DNA from: Climacium dendroides
Lineage: Eukaryota; Streptophyta; Bryopsida; Hypnales; Climaciaceae
Assembly: GCA_950106755.1 (NCBI GenBank)
Contig: CATNNA010000007.1
Location: forward strand, 186,001 to 250,000
Direction: 5' to 3'
Length of the DNA stretch: 64,000 nucleotides
Every line of letters starts with the position of its first letter. Positions within the stretch are counted from its first letter, which is position 1. Below the pieces are notes generated by a model that was not told where the DNA came from, ran no database searches, and was given only the letters and a program-made list of their open reading frames with translations. This document shows positions 21,201-31,700 of the stretch, in pieces. The position numbers and the translations under genes are program-made.

Positions 21201-21274
21201 AAACATGAATGAAATTGCATGATCTATGCTTCAATTCACTTACCCTATTTCACATTGCATTTTTACAGGTATCC

Positions 21275-24172
21275 ATGGATACTATAGATGACCCTGATGA
21301 CATGGACATGTCATCGGGTTCTGAATCCAGTGAATTAAGACATGATGAAGAGGATTTCATGGCATCTTCAGAAGACGAATTTCAGAATGTCGAAGCAATG
21401 AATGTTGAGGTCCCGGAATGCAAAGGTCTACCGCGTCGGCTTTGGAATACTCGAGTTGTCACCTTGTACAATGAGACTGGAGTGCTTGTGGGTGAAGGTG
21501 TCTGTCATAGTATGAACTCTGACCTCGTTTTGGGTGCCAATGGCCCTCTTGGTGACACCCACGTGGCGATCCACATCTCCAAAACACATAGTGAAGAGGA
21601 CCTACCAGAGGAACAAGTGTGCTCATTGTTGGCTTGGCCTATTCATCTTGTCCACTGTCGTGGAGCTAGCCTTAGAGACCATGAGGCTAGGGACAAATTC
21701 AATTGTCTCCAACAGGCTCTCTTAAATCCGCCCTCTTCGACGTCTTCGAGACCATACACAAGTATGGTCCAAAATGCGCCCCATGAAACAAATTTGAAAT
21801 CGAAGGAGTTGCTTACTCAAGATTCCATCCATGCAGTGTCTACTAAAATATGTTGTAGTCGCAACTGTGTTCAGCCATTTCCTAGGGATAAGATTCGAGC
21901 CTTTCGTGAACGCATGTATCGCAACTCCACGTTCAAACACAGGACCTACATGAAAATGGATGTGCATAGGCAGGTGCATGTTGACGAGCGTGGTAGACGA
22001 ATGGTGTCAATTGACAATACACCGGTATGTATGCAAGCGTGGATGCATATAGCTGGGGTCCCTGAGGCCACATTCTATCGCTACCAATCGTACATGAGGC
22101 GTGGTCGAGAGGCAAAGGACCATGGCAATAAGGGAACGGTGAAACCAAGGAAACACACTCAACAAGCTATAGCAACATTGAAGTGCATTCTGGAGAAAGA
22201 AGCAGATCACATGCCTCATTGTACGAAGACCCTGAAGTCAGGAGAGAAAGTTGTGGCCAAGATCCTACCTTCCACCTTCCAGTGGAAGGGTAAGATGAAA
22301 GAACTCAATGATGTCAATGCTGTTTCTGGACTGAGTGAGGTGTCAGCTTCGAACTTGAGTAAGATTAGGTGCTGTAAGTTCCCTGAGTATGAGGTGAAGA
22401 AGCTTGGAGACAATTTTGCGTGATGTGGCACGTGTGACAAATTGCAAGACCTCAAGAAGGGTGCTATAAGTGGGTCTCACAATGAATTGAAGTATTCTCG
22501 GAAGTTGGATAGGCACGTTGAGATTGCTCGAGCTCATCGGGAGTTGTATTATGCAAACCGTCACCATTCAGTAGCTTTTCCACACGAATGCCTCACAGTT
22601 ATGCACGACAAGATGGATCATGCAAAGACTGCTTCTCTAGTCTTTTCCCACAGGAATAAGGAGCTTGATGGCCTTGTGAAATTGCCTGTGTCTGTCACTG
22701 GCATGATTGCTCATGGTCATGGAGATGTGCGTTACGCACATTATGGTTTGGATCTCTTTAAACACGATTCAAACTATACAATTGGTTCTATGGCAAAGTT
22801 GTTGCGGGATCTGGAATTGCCATCGAAGTCTTCTTCTCGGCAATTATTTTCTGGGTCAGGGTCTTCAAATTTGTTCAGGGCAGTGCTGCAGGGTAAAGAA
22901 ATGTACGATGCGTCACTGCCACCACCTCCAATGAATGCAGTTCCAACAGTGCCTTTGCCTCCTATTTTGAATGTGCAAATGGACAATGCCACCGGCGACA
23001 ACAAGAATAGATATGTTTTTTGTTTCTAATCTCTACTTGTTGCTAACAAGATCTTCAGAGAAGTGTATGTCAACTTCATGATTGTTGGTCACACACACGA
23101 CGACATTGACGCATTGTTTGGAAGATGGAGCATGCTGTTGAAGAAGGAGAACTTCCCAACAATCCCGGCGCTCATGAAGTCATTCATGGATGTTGAGTCC
23201 ATTCCTACTATCCCTCACCTCATAGAGGAGGTGCCTGATTTCAAGCGTTTCATTGCAGGAAAATGGATGGATGGTGATGAAATCCTTGTGGGACACACAA
23301 GACCGCAACAAGTGAAGTTCTACCTAGACTCTGTTGGATGCCCAATCATGAAGTACAAGTTGAAGTGCACGGATGAAAACTGGTTAGGCAGGCACGGTCA
23401 AGCCATTAAGTTGTGGAAAGAAGACGATGAAGGACGGAGTTTGTGGCCACGTGGTGTGCCTTTGCCAATACCACTCAACCCAATGAAAGGTGTCAATGAC
23501 ATAGTTAAAGGTTTATCAGGATTCATAAACTATTGGGACGACTTGTGCAGAGCAGATGTGAGTGGAGAACATCGTAGGCGCTATGAGAATGTGGTGCGCT
23601 ATTGGCGTGGTGTAAAGGCAGCTCTTCAAGAGCCACTTCCTACTTCTAGTACTCTAAAAGACGGTTTCTGGCCAACTATTCGTATTGAAGTGACAGAAGC
23701 TGATCATTTAGACGAAGATGGTGAAGATCTCGAAGAGCATGGAGAGGATGAGCCTTATGTTGGGCCCTTGAGGGATCGTCCACAACCATCCTTTAGGGTG
23801 GCTCGAGATGTATATGAAGGGTATTTTGTTGCAGTTCGCCCTACAGACGGTGACAGCAGACCAGTTTGGATTGCTAGAGCATTGTCTGATCCAAACTCTA
23901 ATCCCGAGAAACCAAATTGTGTGCACATTCAATACTTTTGGCCAACATCACGCAATCAAGAAGTTCAAGACTTCTATGAAGGATGGGATAGTGATAGAGG
24001 TTTGCTTGGGAGGGTTGATGAAACCGAAGAACCTGCGTGGGAGACAACAAACGCTTTAATTACAGCATGGAAGTCTCAAAACAGAAGAGGAACTCGCCAA
24101 TGCAGAATCAAGATCCCTACAGTTTAAATCGAAATCATCAACCAGAGTTTGGCTTCATATACATGATATGGA
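21275..24172 (+). pseudogene. DUF7869-like (putative RNase-H-fold, transposase-like) gene, copy A
   Basis: The start ATG at 21275 follows a TTTTTACAG acceptor, so an upstream noncoding exon is likely. One frame runs for about 960 codons with only three stops: TGA at 22421-22423 (copy C has CGG/Arg), TAA at 23027-23029 (copy D has TGG), TAA at 24125-24127 (copy C has CAA). Parts in order: acidic N-terminus; domain with NSDLVLGANGPLG and a LLAWP motif like one seen in plant transposon-derived proteins; putative zinc site KICCSRNC; helical VCMQAWMHIAGVPEATFYRY; then Asp-bearing motifs DKMDHAKT (about 22606), NVQMDNATGDNKNRY (about 22973) and GHTHDDIDALFGRWS (about 23085); and an SH3-like tail (PVWIARAL..IQYF). 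These match the architecture I know as DUF7869. Catalytic use of the Asp residues is inferred. The absence of frameshifts indicates recent inactivation. Confidence 0.75.
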
Positions 24173-24591
24173 GAAATCATGTACATACATTGGATGCATT
24201 TTAACTATGACATTCATATGGAGGGGATTGTTTTATTTCTACATCTTATATGAAGTTGTTTTTCATTGCATAAGTGTTGGACCCTTAATATTATAATAGA
24301 TGATAGTCGTTTCAGTTTTTTTTAGAGGATATAGGTTTCCGTTGATTGATTCTATTTTAGTGTTTGATACTACATGATTGTTTTCAAGTGTATGTTTTGT
24401 GTTTACAAAACAATGGAATTTAAATATAGTCTTTAATATATATATTTTTTTTAGAGTCTTCAGCTATATTTTCTCTATTTTTTAATTTATTTTCTTATTT
24501 GTGTATTACTAAATATATTTTATTTGAAATTACATTGCTATTGGAGAAAAAATGTAGTGGATATATCCACTATTTATTTGGTTAACATGTA

Positions 24592-24790
24592 AAGCACTTG
24601 TCACATTCTGGGTAGGGGGTCGGTTGGTTGTTACAACTTTCCTGCCGGCAAAGCTCACTTAGTAGCACCAAGTCATGTTTTTTCTCTCATGCGCTCATAC
24701 AAACCCAATGGGAATCGAACCTGGACCGCTTCAATGAGATGAACAACCCCTTACAACCAACCGCGGAGCTTATGACTTGGTGTTCAAAAG
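24592..24790 (-). mobile_element. tRNA-derived SINE-like segment in the tail of copy A
   Basis: On the minus strand GGTTCGATTCC (24721-24711) is an exact pol III B box / tRNA T-arm sequence. Upstream, AGCTCCGCGGTTGGTTGTAAGG resembles an A box / D arm at the usual distance. CACCAAGTCAT near one end pairs with ATGACTTGGTG near the other. The segment is shared with 59745-59942 and, more diverged, 42205-42405. It is not a tRNA gene: no cloverleaf could be drawn. Confidence 0.55.
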
Positions 24791-24980
24791 ATGTCATTCT
24801 CTTCACTTATATAAATCAGAATATATACCCTAAAGCAAACTTCATGTATTTCAAAAGTCCATCACTAAAAAGACTCTCATTTTAATGGAAATTGTGTATT
24901 ACAACTAGCAAAGTTAGTGTTTGCCCACCTAAACTAGTTAACATTACAATTCACTTTTTAGGGCCTAAATGGAAAATATT

Positions 24981-25009
24981 ATTATGAGAGGCCCTAAACC
25001 TCTCAAAAT
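24981..25009 (+). other. conserved terminal hairpin of the DUF7869-like tail, copy A
   Basis: Ten-base arms ATTATGAGAG and CTCTCAAAAT around a nine-base loop, one mismatch, about 12 bases before the point where copies A, C and D stop matching. Same geometry at 42598-42626 and 60127-60155. Confidence 0.75.
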
Positions 25010-25029
25010 ATTGAATATTGTGTTTGCAG

Positions 25030-25944
25030 GTCGAAGGTGTTCGCTTTTTGGGATCACTTGGGAAGCAAAAAATCACAAAGAGCCTCTTCTCTGGATCGGA
25101 AAAGGCACTATCGAGTGACTCCAAATCCGATGGTGGAAGCTGTGAAACGGCTCCCTTCTCTAAGCCCTACATGTTGCGCTCTGCCGCGGACGCCGCATCG
25201 GCTGCCATCGACTATTCAAAGGGGGATATTGAGGACGGCGTTGTGGACAGCCCCCCGAGTCGTAGACCTGGAAGGACTCCTATCTGTTCTCTGTCGCCGT
25301 TGAAGCGCACATCCTCAAGCCACGGACAATCCGCATCACCAACTTCGTGCATGGGCACTCCCACAAGTCGGAAACTAAAGCTCCTGGTGGACAATGTTGT
25401 GAGATATCCTTGGCTCAAGGATGACGTTCAAACTTCAACTCCGTTAGCATCTATCCCCATTGTTGGAGTGGAATCAGATCCACTTCTAAAGGGAGATAAG
25501 GAGATTTTACTTCACGGGAAGGCTGTTTCGTTTTGTAAAACTTCGTTTGATGGTAATCCATCACCTCATTTGAAGTCTCGGGGAGCAAGGCGAACGTCAT
25601 CATTGGATAATCTTCTTCGACAAAGAATTGTTAGAGAGCAAAGACAAAGTATGGGCTCAAAATCTACCGAGACTATAGTTCTAGACCTAAACCCTAAACC
25701 GGTTCTACCAAGGCCGCCCTTCAAAGGTCCAAAATCTCATTCTGCTTTGGAGGTTCCCGAAAGCATCCGAAGGCCAAAGCGGAAAGCCAGGGCTACGCAG
25801 AGTTTGAATGATTGGGATACTTCTGAAAGTCAAGGTCGGTCGCATTATCCTTCGAGGCGCGAGGATATCCTACGAGGGCTTGCAAAGGTGCAAGCAATGG
25901 AAGCAACAAAGATTGATGGATCGGACATCCCCGAAAAAATGTGA
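25030..25944 (+). CDS. Ser/Pro-rich exon, unknown function, related to 5803-5399
   Basis: A TGTTTGCAG acceptor leads into an open frame to a TGA at 25942, about 304 codons without a stop. It is rich in Ser, Pro, Arg and Lys, lacks membrane segments, and looks disordered apart from short helical stretches (REDILRGLAKVQAMEATK near the end). The block EDGVVDSPP..RPGRTPICSLSPLKR and later SCMGTPTSRKL matches the exon at 5.4-5.8 kb. RRPKRKAR could be a nuclear localisation signal. The acceptor coincides with the edge of the DUF7869-like tail, so the 5' exons may lie beyond that unit or be lost. Function not recognised. Confidence 0.5.
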   Translation, partial: VEGVRFLGSLGKQKITKSLFSGSEKALSSDSKSDGGSCETAPFSKPYMLRSAADAASAAIDYSKGDIEDGVVDSPPSRRPGRTPICSLSPLKRTSSSHGQSASPTSCMGTPTSRKLKLLVDNVVRYPWLKDDVQTSTPLASIPIVGVESDPLLKGDKEILLHGKAVSFCKTSFDGNPSPHLKSRGARRTSSLDNLLRQRIVREQRQSMGSKSTETIVLDLNPKPVLPRPPFKGPKSHSALEVPESIRRPKRKARATQSLNDWDTSESQGRSHYPSRREDILRGLAKVQAMEATKIDGSDIPEKM

Positions 25945-26643
25945 GAGAAAATGTGCACATAAGTCAGACAAGTTTTAGAATCCATCCATTTTGTAGCCTC
26001 TTAATTATACCATGAGTAGAATGATAATTGAATTGTAAGTACTCAGAGAAATTGAGTATGTACGAACATATTGTAGTTACTATAAATAGATTAGCAAATA
26101 TATAGAAACTAGAACACAGAGGATGTGCTACGACATGTAACTATGAAAAACTGTATTGTTTTCACATGGATTTGGAAAAATCATAAATAAACTCAATGAT
26201 TCGTTCGTTTTCACTTTGAATGATCTAGTCTATTGCAAATGACACGGTTCCTCGAAGCTTCTTAACATGGAGTTAACTCATTCGCTTGATTAACTTCCTT
26301 AAAAGCACCTTTAGAACCATTGCATTATTAAATTGATTGTCATCATATTAAATCACCACTTCTATGCCTTTAGATGCAACTTCTTATTGATGTTGAGAAA
26401 ACAATTCTATTTATCATTGAGATCAACAACTCTTCATGAAATGGGGCTTTGGTTTTCAATTTTTCAAGTCTCAAAATGACCATTTTGTCTCATTTTAACG
26501 AATAAGGCCTTATGAAAAGAAGGGACACCATCGTCTAAGACCATTAAATAGGAAGAAGGAGGGAGCCCATGTCGGAGGTCAACCTACTTTTCAGTGCATC
26601 TCCATGTACGCACCTCCATTTTTGTAATGGTGTCACGCCCTGG
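25945..26643. other. noncoding stretch
   Basis: AT-rich, no gene recognised. TTTAGAATCCATCCATTTTG and similar just after the stop at 25944 may be the 3' untranslated region. Confidence 0.35.
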
Positions 26644-27245
26644 AGTCCGCGCCCTGATTGCACAAGTCCGCGCCGTGACGCTCATACTGAAGTCCGCGCC
26701 CTGATTACACAAGTCCGCGCCCTAACGGTGGCACAATGACGTCCATGCCCACACCTGACGTCCATACCCTGGATTTGCTGTTTGAGGTGACGTGTCATTT
26801 AAAAAAATTCCACAACTTTGAAAAATTAAAGCCGTCTAGTTGGTCCGGACCGTCCGTCCGGTCCAGTTTGCCCGACTGTCCGGGACGTCCAACGGCCCTA
26901 ACTCGCCCGTTATGACAACCCTGGGAGAATTTAGGTGGACCATTGGATTTAGGGCTGCATCGGACGGCCTTCGCGGTTCGATTTCCCCAACCGTCTAATC
27001 AAGCGCACGGCGGACTCCGCCTCCATCCGCGAGGTTGGCCCCGTTCGCCCTGTCTGATCGGTCGGCGCTGTCCAACCTGTCCGCCTTGTCCGCCCCCGTT
27101 CTCCTTGCAGTCCGCTCCGTCGACTCTTTCGTTCACTCGACCGCCCGTCCAATGGACGTACGAGAGTCTAACATTTCTATGTCCCCGAACGCTCGAAAAC
27201 CCGCAGACACGGATGTTGCACGTCTGTCCGGACGTTCGGGTGTCC
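26644..27245. repeat. CpG-rich GTCCG-rich repeat region
   Basis: AGTCCGCGCCCTGATT starts at 26644 and again at 26691 (period 47), each unit holding a second GTCCGCGCC phrase. From 26820 to 27245 the sequence is dense in GTCC(G) and CGGAC words. Composition is far from the AT-rich surroundings. The same GTCCG-rich style returns at 52090-52400. The phrase TGTCACGCCC at 26633 also begins a sequence at 30398 on the other side of the gypsy element, so LTR remnants are possible. No convincing coding frame. Confidence 0.5.
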
Positions 27246-27249
27246 CAGC

Positions 27250-29832
27250 ATGTGTACAACCGTGATTCGCAAGAATAAGTCACCTTATGAAGCGCCAATC
27301 TTGTTTGTAGACAAGAAAGATGGAAAACTTCACATGTGTGTTGATTATAGGGCGCTCAATAAGATCACCATTAAGAACAACTACCCTTTACCTCAAATTG
27401 ATGATCTCTTTGATAGGTTGGCAAGGGTGGTGTACTTTAGCCGCATTGATTTGAAGTCAGACTACTACCAAATTCAAATTACACTTGGAGACATTGAAAA
27501 GACAGCATGTAGGACCCGATATGGGTCCTATGAATTTTTGGTGATGCCTTTTGGTCTATGCAATGCCCCTTTAACATTCACCACCCTTATGAATACCGTG
27601 TTCCATCAAAATATGGATGAATTTGTCATTGTATACAATAAGATATTTTAGCATACTCCAAGACAGTGGAGGAGCATGCTAAGCACCTTGAGATTGTGTT
27701 GGGAAGGCTTAGGGAATATAAGTTGTATGCAAATGGGGAAAAAAGTGAGTTTGGTTTGATGGAGATTGACTTCTTAGGCCACATGTTGTCTGAATCTGGG
27801 ATCAAGATGGATACCAAAAAGGTAGAAGTAATCAAGGAGTGGAAACCACCTACCACCCCAAAAGGTATAAGGTCATTTTTTGGACTTGCCAATTATTATA
27901 GGAGATTCATTAGAGACTTCTCTGAGATTTCCAAACCTTTGTCTGACTAATTGAAAAAGAACCAAGCCATAGTGTGGACCAAGCCATGTGAGCAGGCTTT
28001 TGAGGAGCTCAAGGCCAAACTTTTTTCCCATCCAATGTTGAAGTTCCCTGGGTTTGATCAACCTTTTGAGGTACACACAAATGCAAGTGATTTTGCAATT
28101 GGGGAGTGTTGATGCAAAGTGGGAGGCCCATTGCTTTTGAAAGCAAGAAATTAGATGGGACCCAAACCAAGTGGCAAACACATGAAAAAGAGATGTTTAT
28201 AGTGGTGCATTATTTGAAGACATGGCAACATTACCTTGGTCTTCATCAAACCAAGGTGTTTACCGATAATATGTCATTGAAGTATTTTGAGAGCTAGGCT
28301 AGAGTAACAACCAAGCAATTGAGGTGATATGACACCTTGGCTCTTATGAATGTGGACTTAATTTACAAACTAGATAAAGAAAATGTGGTGCCCAATGCCC
28401 TTAGCCGAAAGGATGAGTTCAAACCAAGTTTTATTCAAATACTAAGATTAATGTATGAGGGGGAAAGTGACTTAGCTAGGAGAATAAAGGAGGCTTATAT
28501 GAAAGACCCAGAGACTCAAAATTTCCTAAGTGATTTGAGGATTGGAAAGAAAATGAAGGAAATTTGATTGCCCCAAGGCCTAATCAAATTCAAGCAAAGT
28601 AGGGTGTATGTCCCCAAGGACAAATTGAGGTTGCAAGTCTTAAAGGAAGAGTATGACAAGCCTCTTGCGGGTCATAGAGATGAGAAAGTCACCATAAGTT
28701 TTGTATCTAAGAGGTTCTATTGGCCTAGGATGAAAGAAGACATTGCACACTATGTAAAGATTTGTGTCACTTGTTAAGCCAATAAAGCTTCATACCAAAA
28801 ACAAGTTGGGTTATTTAAGCCTTTGCCCATTCCAAATAGTTCATGGGAATGTATTTCCATGGACTTCATCACTAGCTTACTAGAGTAACAAGGGTTTGAT
28901 GCCATCTTCGTGGTGGTAGATCAGTTTAGTAAGTTGGCGAAGATGGCACCAACAACAGGAGTAGCAATTGCATTTCAAACAACCGCACTTTTTTTCAATA
29001 CTTGGTAGAGGCACAATGGATTGCCTAGGGTGATTGTCTCTGATAGAAATCCTAAATTCACAAGTGTATTTTGGACACGGGAAGGACACTCCCCATGTTT
29101 TAGAAACCTACGTGCGGCGGAAAATGTAATACATGCAATACATCCTAAAATTTAATTTTTTTTTCAAAAAAAAATTATGAATAGATCGTGCTACTTTAAA
29201 AGTTCATGTTTTGAATTATTAATATTTTTATGCTAATAGTAATTAGTTGTAAATTTTTAAAGAAAAAAGATACATTGTAAAGCTGAAAATAACTTTCACA
29301 CCTCTATGTTATATAAAAATAAATAAAAAAAATAAAAAAAATATTCTATAGAAGAGCTTTCTATAGAATAGCTTTCTATTGAAAGTTTATTTTGGTTGAA
29401 TATTGATGTAATAGTCATCATCATGTGATCTCTATAAATATTTTAGTTGAAAACCATGCCATTTTAGTTCATTTTTCAACCTTTTCTAGACAACATATCT
29501 TATATTATTTAGAATTGAAAGTTTTGTCAATAGAAACCTTTAGTCATTGTTAAATAAAGCTCAAAATTTTAGGATGAAATCATAGTTTATTCCAAAGTAA
29601 ATAGGAGGGCAAAAAATCACTTCGCTACACGTGGATACCCCGAATGTAATGAGAGTGTCCTCCCCGGGATTTTGGAGGCACTTGTTTAGGAAAATGAAGA
29701 CCAAGCTTTCATTTAGCACAGCGTTTCATCCTCAAATAGATGGACAAACAGAGAAGGTGAATGGGGTCTTGAATCAATACCTTATGAATTATGTGAGTGC
29801 TAACCAAAGTAATTGGACTAAACCCTTTTGAC
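27250..29832 (+). pseudogene. decayed Ty3/gypsy pol (reverse transcriptase, RNase H, integrase)
   Basis: Blocks in Ty3/gypsy order: reverse transcriptase with [26 protein letters not shown] and MPFGLCNAP (27290-27570); the YxDD catalytic box near 27640 is destroyed by a one-base loss (reads VYNK then stop, with DILAYS continuing in the next frame); GLANYYRRFI; RNase H with FEVHTNASDF near 28065 and KYFES; integrase zinc-binding GHRDEKV..KRFYWPRM..ICVTC near 28670-28770; integrase core MDF, SDRNPKF and GQTEKVNG. In-frame stops lie at about 27948, 28295, 28326, 28566, 28776 and 28887, with a frameshift near 28105. The integrase is split at 29076-29668 by another transposon. No chromodomain, LTR or gag could be tied to it. 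It belongs to a family distinct from the CCGGA-rich element at 60 kb. Confidence 0.85.
29076..29668. mobile_element. hAT-like non-autonomous DNA transposon inside the gypsy integrase
   Basis: 593 bases flanked by ATTTTGGA on both sides (29068-29075 and 29669-29676), an 8-bp target duplication. The left end CACGGGAAGGACACTC and the reverse complement of the right end, CCCGGGGAGGACACTC, form imperfect terminal repeats. The interior is AT-rich with no transposase. Removing it and one duplication rejoins the integrase frame at SVFW/RHLF. The 8-bp duplication favours hAT; the terminal sequence is not a textbook hAT end. Confidence 0.8.
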
Positions 29833-31700
29833 TTTCAAGCTTAAGACTTACTCGGGCGGGAGCAAGATAGTAGCATGGGCTTACAAAAGTACCCTTTGGA
29901 AGTGGACCATTGTCTATACATGGATTGATCATCCATGCCTCGAGAGAGTACTCAAAGGACAAGTCAAGCGGGACTTGGTACTATCTCTAGGCTTGCAAAG
30001 TTCATCACTTGATAACTTAAGTGTTTGAAAGGGGTCTTGGTGTTGCAACCAAGTAGAAATTGATGAGCCTTGAATTTTTCCTAGTCAAGTAAGTAAGATA
30101 GGCTAGTTGAGCCTAACTCGAAGCCAAAAGAGGGCAAACCGGGTGAGTCTCAAAGTAAATAAGTCTTTTTAGTGTAGGTCTAGGTCTTTGGAAGTTTGCC
30201 ATCCAGAGTGCCAAAACCATGGGCTTATTTAGAGACTTAGCCATTTGAACTAAGTAAATGAGTACTTGGGTCATTCCGGGGTTAGCTATCCAGAACCTAA
30301 TGAAAGTGTTGAGGAAAATGGCTACCCTTTCTAACTCAATGCTTCAACAACAAGTAATGTCGATGAAAGCATTGACCCTATTTGGTGTGGGTGAGTGTCA
30401 CGCCCCTATCTTTTGGGGTGTTTACTAAACCTTAGTGTGCAAGGGGGGACTTTAGAGGTGACTTCCCAAGCCTTGCAATAGACTAGGTAGGGAGATTTGA
30501 GAGACTCCTGATCAAACAGGGCGCAATGAAGCTCTAGTTTTGAAGTTCACGATAGAGTGTTATACATTCTTAGAAAACTCTTGACAATATGCTTCTAATA
30601 GCGCAAAGAAAGCACAATTCGGAGTTGTAAGTTAAAAGTTATGGCCGTCCAAAGTTGACTAGGTTCTGGTGGCGCCGGGACACTTAAATGCTAAGTGTGA
30701 AGGGTTCTCAATGAATTCCATAAGAAAGTCTGATATGTGGAATATCATTGTAAAGCTATGAACACAAGGAACCTAGAATGATAAGCATTACGAGGTTCTA
30801 AGACATGAATCAAAAATTATGGCCAATAGAAGAGTCATGGTGAAGACGTGACAACTCCCTCGGTGAACTCGAATCTTTAGAGGGCCATAACTTTGCAAAA
30901 ACTTCTCTAAATGAGACTAGTGAATAATCCATTGGCATCTACTCTTTGTGAAAATGTCTAAAATGGGCTCGCATGTTAGATTTGGAGCTTTGAGCGCAAA
31001 GTTACGCCGGTTGGAAGTTTGGAAGTCCAAATGGTGACGTAACTTGGCAATTTGGGTTGGAAGTGGGTGGTCTTCTACAACCCAAGGTTATCCAAGGACT
31101 CCCTGTAACCTAGGATGGCGGGGTTGCCAAATACCACAGAGAGTGTTATAGGAGGGATTGGTCTCCTTCCTCTCTTCTTCTTGAAGTCTTAATGAGTCCC
31201 GGTGACTCATAGTTGGTCGTGATGACTTCACCACCACTTCAAGGCACCATGGGACACTTGTGTGTGTTCCATGGCATCGGTTGGGTGGAATCCCGTTCTT
31301 TGCTAGGCCTCCTTGGATGTGTCCCAAGTTGTGAGTGTCAGTTACTTCTAGTAGATGAGTAGCAAATGCAAAAGGGCTAGCATGGAGTGGGGTGACACTC
31401 AAAGGTGGTTAGGACCCATGGTGTGTAATGCCATCATGGGTCCTTGCACTATGGTGATCCATGGTGGTACTACTCACCATAGGTCCTTACACATTAAAGT
31501 AGAAGTTCCGCCCCATGTTACTAAGTGACATACCTGATGTCACAATGGGAATATGTGCTAGTAGTCCCAATGACTGGGACTTAGCAAAATGAATTGCAAA
31601 TGTGGACTAACACTATATGTACTTGGCATATGTAATGTTAGGCAGTTTGTAACCAAGTGATGTTGTAAGCGGGTTGTGGTGAACCTAGTGAACTACTAGA
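29833..31700. other. noncoding region 3' of the gypsy element
   Basis: No protein recognised. TGTCACGCCCCTATCTTTTGG at 30398 is a common kind of plant LTR start and could begin a 3' LTR, but no partner copy is in the window to define it. Confidence 0.35.

Noticed and set aside
22421..23029. In-frame stops in copy A as programmed readthrough, RNA editing or a variant genetic code.
   Set aside because: Paralogues have sense codons there, all copies carry different lesions, and U-to-C editing is an organelle process.
24690..24790. A tRNA gene on the minus strand at the B box.
   Set aside because: No acceptor stem or anticodon arm can be paired; only promoter-like boxes remain.
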